NCBI GenBank assembly: GCA_016711405.1
Contig: JADJSZ010000009.1
Span: 62,001-126,000, forward strand
From: Candidatus Hadersleviella danica
Lineage (GTDB): Bacteria > Chloroflexota > Anaerolineae > Promineifilales > Promineifilaceae
Reading direction: 5' to 3'
Length of the DNA: 64,000 bases
Under the pieces are notes generated by a model. The model searched no databases. It was not told the DNA's origin and saw nothing but the letters and a program-made list of their open reading frames with translations. This document shows positions 61,324-64,000 of the stretch, in pieces. The translations under genes were made by a program, and so were the position numbers. Each line of letters starts with the position of its first letter. The first letter of the stretch is position 1.

Positions 61324-62313
61324 ATGAACTGGAACGGTAAAAAAGTATTGGTCACAGGTGCAGGTGGTTTCATCGGCAGTAACTTGGTGGAGCAATTGGC
61401 CAGCCAAGGGGCTGAGGTGACCGCTTTCCTGCGCTATAACTCGCGCAACGACATTGGCATGTTGCGCTACAGCGAGCCTCGGCTACGGCCGCAGATTCGC
61501 TTTTACTTCGGCGAATTGGCCGACCATGCGGCCGTGCGCGAGGCCATGAAAGGGCAAGAAATTGTCTTTCACCTCGCCGCGCTCATTGGCATCCCCTACT
61601 CCTACGTTCACCCCCACCATGTGGTCAACACCAACGTCGTGGGCACGCTGAATGTGTTGCAGGCGGCCAACGATTTGGGCACACCCCGCGTCATTCACAC
61701 CTCCACCAGCGAGGTGTATGGCACCGCCTTGTATGCCCCCATAGACGAAAAACACCCCTTGCAAGGGCAATCGCCCTATTCGGCCAGCAAAATTGGGGCG
61801 GATAAACTGGCCGAGAGCTTTTACCTGAGCTTTGGCACACCTGTCACGACGGTACGGCCGTTTAACACCTACGGCCCTCGCCAATCGGCTCGCGCCGTCA
61901 TCCCCACCATCATTACCCAAGCCCTGACGGGTGATGTAATTAAGCTCGGTTCGCTCACACCCACCCGCGACTTCAACTATGTGGGGGACACGGCCGCTGG
62001 TTTCATGGCCGCCGCCGCCACCGAAGCCACCTTGGGCGAGGTGGTCAATTTGGGCACGGGCAAAGAGATTTCCATTGGCGATTTGGTGCAGGTGGTACAG
62101 GAGTTACTCGGCCGTGAATACCAAATTGTCACCGAAGATGCCCGCACCCGCCCCGAAAAAAGCGAAGTCTTGCGGCTCATCGCCGACAACCGCAAAGCGC
62201 ACGACCTCATGGGCTGGTCGCCCCAAGTCTCCATCCGCGAAGGTCTCCAGCGCACCATAGATTGGATTTCCGCCAATTTAGCCTTGTTCAATGTCGGGCA
62301 ATACACAGTGTAG
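61324..62313 (+). CDS. NAD-dependent sugar-nucleotide 4,6-dehydratase/epimerase (SDR, LegB-like)
   Basis: 329 residues from ATG 61324, chosen because AAAAGGA lies seven bases upstream; the in-frame region before it is repeat DNA. VLVTGAGGFIGSNLVEQLAS is the GxxGxxG cofactor site, HTSTSEVYGTALYAP holds the catalytic Ser/Thr, SPYSASKIGADKLAESFY the YxxxK, and VTTVRPFNTYGPRQSARAVI the substrate loop. The start NWNGKKVLVTGAGGFIGS is typical of LegB-like 4,6-dehydratases for UDP-GlcNAc-type donors. It should make a deoxy- or keto-sugar nucleotide for the polysaccharide. Confidence 0.85.
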   Translation: MNWNGKKVLVTGAGGFIGSNLVEQLASQGAEVTAFLRYNSRNDIGMLRYSEPRLRPQIRFYFGELADHAAVREAMKGQEIVFHLAALIGIPYSYVHPHHVVNTNVVGTLNVLQAANDLGTPRVIHTSTSEVYGTALYAPIDEKHPLQGQSPYSASKIGADKLAESFYLSFGTPVTTVRPFNTYGPRQSARAVIPTIITQALTGDVIKLGSLTPTRDFNYVGDTAAGFMAAAATEATLGEVVNLGTGKEISIGDLVQVVQELLGREYQIVTEDARTRPEKSEVLRLIADNRKAHDLMGWSPQVSIREGLQRTIDWISANLALFNVGQYTV

Positions 62314-62429
62314 GAGTGGCTAGTGGGGAGTGGTTAGTGACTAGTGGTTAGTGGTTAGCGGCACGAATTCATTCCGCAATCCCCATTCCGCAATCCGCAA
62401 TCCCATTCCCCCTCTCAGAGGAAAGTCGT

Positions 62430-63206
62430 ATGAAAAAAGCAATCATTCTCGCTGGTGGTCTCGGTACACGGCTGGCTCCGTATACCACAGTATTTCCCAA
62501 GCCGCTTATGCCGCTGGGGAATCACCCCATTTTGGAAGTCATCATCTGCCAATTGCGCGAACACGGCTTCACCGACATAACCCTTGCGGTGGGCTATTTG
62601 GCGCACCTGTTGCAAACCTATTTCGGCGATGGTAGTCGCTTTGGGGTCAACATCCACTACTCATTTGAGGAAGAGCCACTCGGCACGGCCGGGCCGCTCA
62701 AACTGGTGGAGAACCTGACCGAGCCATTTTTGGTGATGAACGGCGATGTGTTGACCAACCTGAACTACTCCGAGTTATACGCCCATCACCTCCTGCACGA
62801 TGCGGCGGCCACGATTAGCATCTACCCCAAAAAGGTGAAGATTGACTTAGGTGTGTTGGAACTCGACGAAAATTCGCAGGTGCGCCGCTACATCGAAAAA
62901 CCAACCTACTCTTACGATGTCAGCATGGGCATTTACATCCTCTCGCCCGAGACATTGCGCTACATTCCTGCCAACCAGCGCTACGATTTGCCCACCTTGG
63001 TGGAGCATCTCATGGCCGATGGCGAGCGGGTTTCCGCCTACCATTGCAAGGGGGAATGGCTCGACATCGGCCGCCCCGACGACTATGCCCATGCCGTGGA
63101 GCAATACCACAACCTGATTGACGTGAGCATTCTGCCCAATGGCTCCGTCACACGGCCGTTGCCCCCCGTCAACTTAGGCACTGGCCCCATTGTGGCCAGC
63201 AAATAG
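62430..63206 (+). CDS. Sugar-1-phosphate nucleotidyltransferase
   Basis: 258 residues, intact. AIILAGGLGTRLAPYTTVFP with KPLMPLGNHPI is the nucleotide-binding signature (GGxGTRLxPxT..KPLxP), FLVMNGDVLTNLNYSEL has the metal-binding D, and VSMGIYILSPETL with WLDIGRPDDYAHAVEQY closes the domain. There is no C-terminal acyltransferase or hexapeptide domain. It activates a sugar phosphate for the neighbouring dehydratases. Whether the product is a GDP- or dTDP-sugar cannot be told. Confidence 0.92.
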   Translation: MKKAIILAGGLGTRLAPYTTVFPKPLMPLGNHPILEVIICQLREHGFTDITLAVGYLAHLLQTYFGDGSRFGVNIHYSFEEEPLGTAGPLKLVENLTEPFLVMNGDVLTNLNYSELYAHHLLHDAAATISIYPKKVKIDLGVLELDENSQVRRYIEKPTYSYDVSMGIYILSPETLRYIPANQRYDLPTLVEHLMADGERVSAYHCKGEWLDIGRPDDYAHAVEQYHNLIDVSILPNGSVTRPLPPVNLGTGPIVASK

Positions 63207-63311
63207 TGTATTCGTATATTGGTATATTCGTGTATTGGTTTACTTCCACTACACCACTACACCACTACACCAATAAACCACTAGACTAATAAACCAATAA
63301 ACCAATCCACC

Positions 63312-64000
63312 ATGAATAACCACACCATTTTGGTCACAGGCGCGACGGGGTTTGTCGGCCAACATTTGCTGGCTTTGTTGCTGGCGCAAGGGTGTGCTGT
63401 CACGGCCGTGCTACAACCCGCCACCCCTGCCACCCTGCCCGCTGGCGTAGCCACCGCCACGGCCGATGTGACCGACACTGCGGCTATGTCGGCCGTGATG
63501 CAGGCGCACCAGCCCGACTTCATCTTCCATTTGGCGGGCTTGGTGCGTGGCCAAGACACGGCCGCCCTCTGGCGGGTCAATGTGCAGGGCACGGAGGCGG
63601 TGTTGGAAGCGGCCAGCCAACTGGCCACCCCGCCCCGCGTGGTCATTCCCGGCTCGGCCGCCGAATATGGCTTGTTGGTGGACGACCAACCTGTGACCGA
63701 AATGGCGCAAACACGGCCGCTCGGCCCCTATGGCGTGAGCAAAGTCGCCCAAACGCTTCTCGCCCTTGGCTACGCATGGCGGGGGCAAGTTCCAGTCGTC
63801 GTCGGCCGTGTCTTTAACATCACAGGCCCGGCCGAACCAGCCGCCATGCTGGGCGGGGCAATGGCGGCGCAAATTGTGGCCATCGAACGGGGCGAACAAG
63901 AACCAATTTTGCGTGTAGGCAATTTGTCACCCACCCGCGATTATGTGGATATTCGGGATATGGTGCAGGCTCTATGGCTCTTGGGACAACAGGGGCAAGC
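63312..64000 (+). CDS. NAD(P)-dependent SDR epimerase/dehydratase (GDP-mannose dehydratase/Rmd-like), cut by right edge
   Basis: Open from ATG 63312 to the end (229 codons seen). ILVTGATGFVGQHLLALLLA is the cofactor loop, HLAGLVRGQDTAALWRVNVQ and GSAAEYGLLVDDQPV carry the Ser/Thr site, PLGPYGVSKVAQTLLALGYA the YxxxK, and VVVGRVFNITGPAEPAAMLG with LRVGNLSPTRDYVDIRDMVQ the substrate part. This pattern is closest to GDP-4-keto-6-deoxymannose reductases and GDP-mannose 4,6-dehydratases. With the nucleotidyltransferase upstream it likely builds a deoxyhexose donor. Confidence 0.85.
   Translation, partial: MNNHTILVTGATGFVGQHLLALLLAQGCAVTAVLQPATPATLPAGVATATADVTDTAAMSAVMQAHQPDFIFHLAGLVRGQDTAALWRVNVQGTEAVLEAASQLATPPRVVIPGSAAEYGLLVDDQPVTEMAQTRPLGPYGVSKVAQTLLALGYAWRGQVPVVVGRVFNITGPAEPAAMLGGAMAAQIVAIERGEQEPILRVGNLSPTRDYVDIRDMVQALWLLGQQGQ

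Overview
The window looks like a piece of a Chloroflexota genome (Anaerolineae / Promineofilum-like). This rests on base composition, on secreted proteins ending in a Thr/Pro-rich stalk plus a YLPLVVK-type tail, on spacers packed with short repeats, and on family resemblance. No rRNA or tRNA gene was seen. Many conserved genes carry single-base frameshifts in short homopolymers, so uncorrected sequencing indels are likely. Where flanking frames clearly belong to one protein I give one span and name the break.

Left part (1-36,088, all minus strand, transcribed right to left): after the start of a methyltransferase gene at the left edge, almost everything is one extracellular contractile injection system (eCIS). 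In transcription order: small DUF4157 protein, DUF4255 cap/terminator, sheath, tube, two small conserved proteins, second tube paralogue, a giant VQR-repeat protein, two LysM baseplate proteins (one with a PA14 domain), VgrG-like spike, PAAR tip, small membrane protein, gp25, baseplate J, a decayed kinase-like gene, a YGN/VQR-motif protein, an FHA-FHA-tail protein I fusion, and then two 'giant DUF4157 protein + TPR protein' modules with the AAA+ ATPase and a GxxExxY cassette between them. A Pho-box-like promoter precedes the first gene. No tail fibre or classical tape measure was recognised.

Middle part (36,089-40,362): a divergent, heavily frameshifted NACHT-FGE-sulfatase gene, followed by GC-rich hairpin repeats, a 21-bp heptad repeat and AT-rich DNA.

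Right part (40,363-64,000): a GT-C membrane glycosyltransferase, an ECF sigma/anti-sigma pair, an Agl23-like GT-C protein fused to NHL repeats, and urocanate hydratase on the plus strand. Then come secreted PQQ-type sugar dehydrogenase, di-haem cytochrome c peroxidase and S41 protease on the minus strand. The end is an exopolysaccharide cluster on the plus strand: GT2, polyprenyl glycosylphosphotransferase, PelF, PelG-like membrane protein, two SDR epimerase/dehydratases and a sugar-1-phosphate nucleotidyltransferase, the last gene running off the edge.

Two sequence-level traits run through the window. One is a dozen or more families of 6-9 bp unit repeats that fill spacers, form hairpins and also occur in frame inside proteins. 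The other is strong over-representation of the palindrome CGGCCG.
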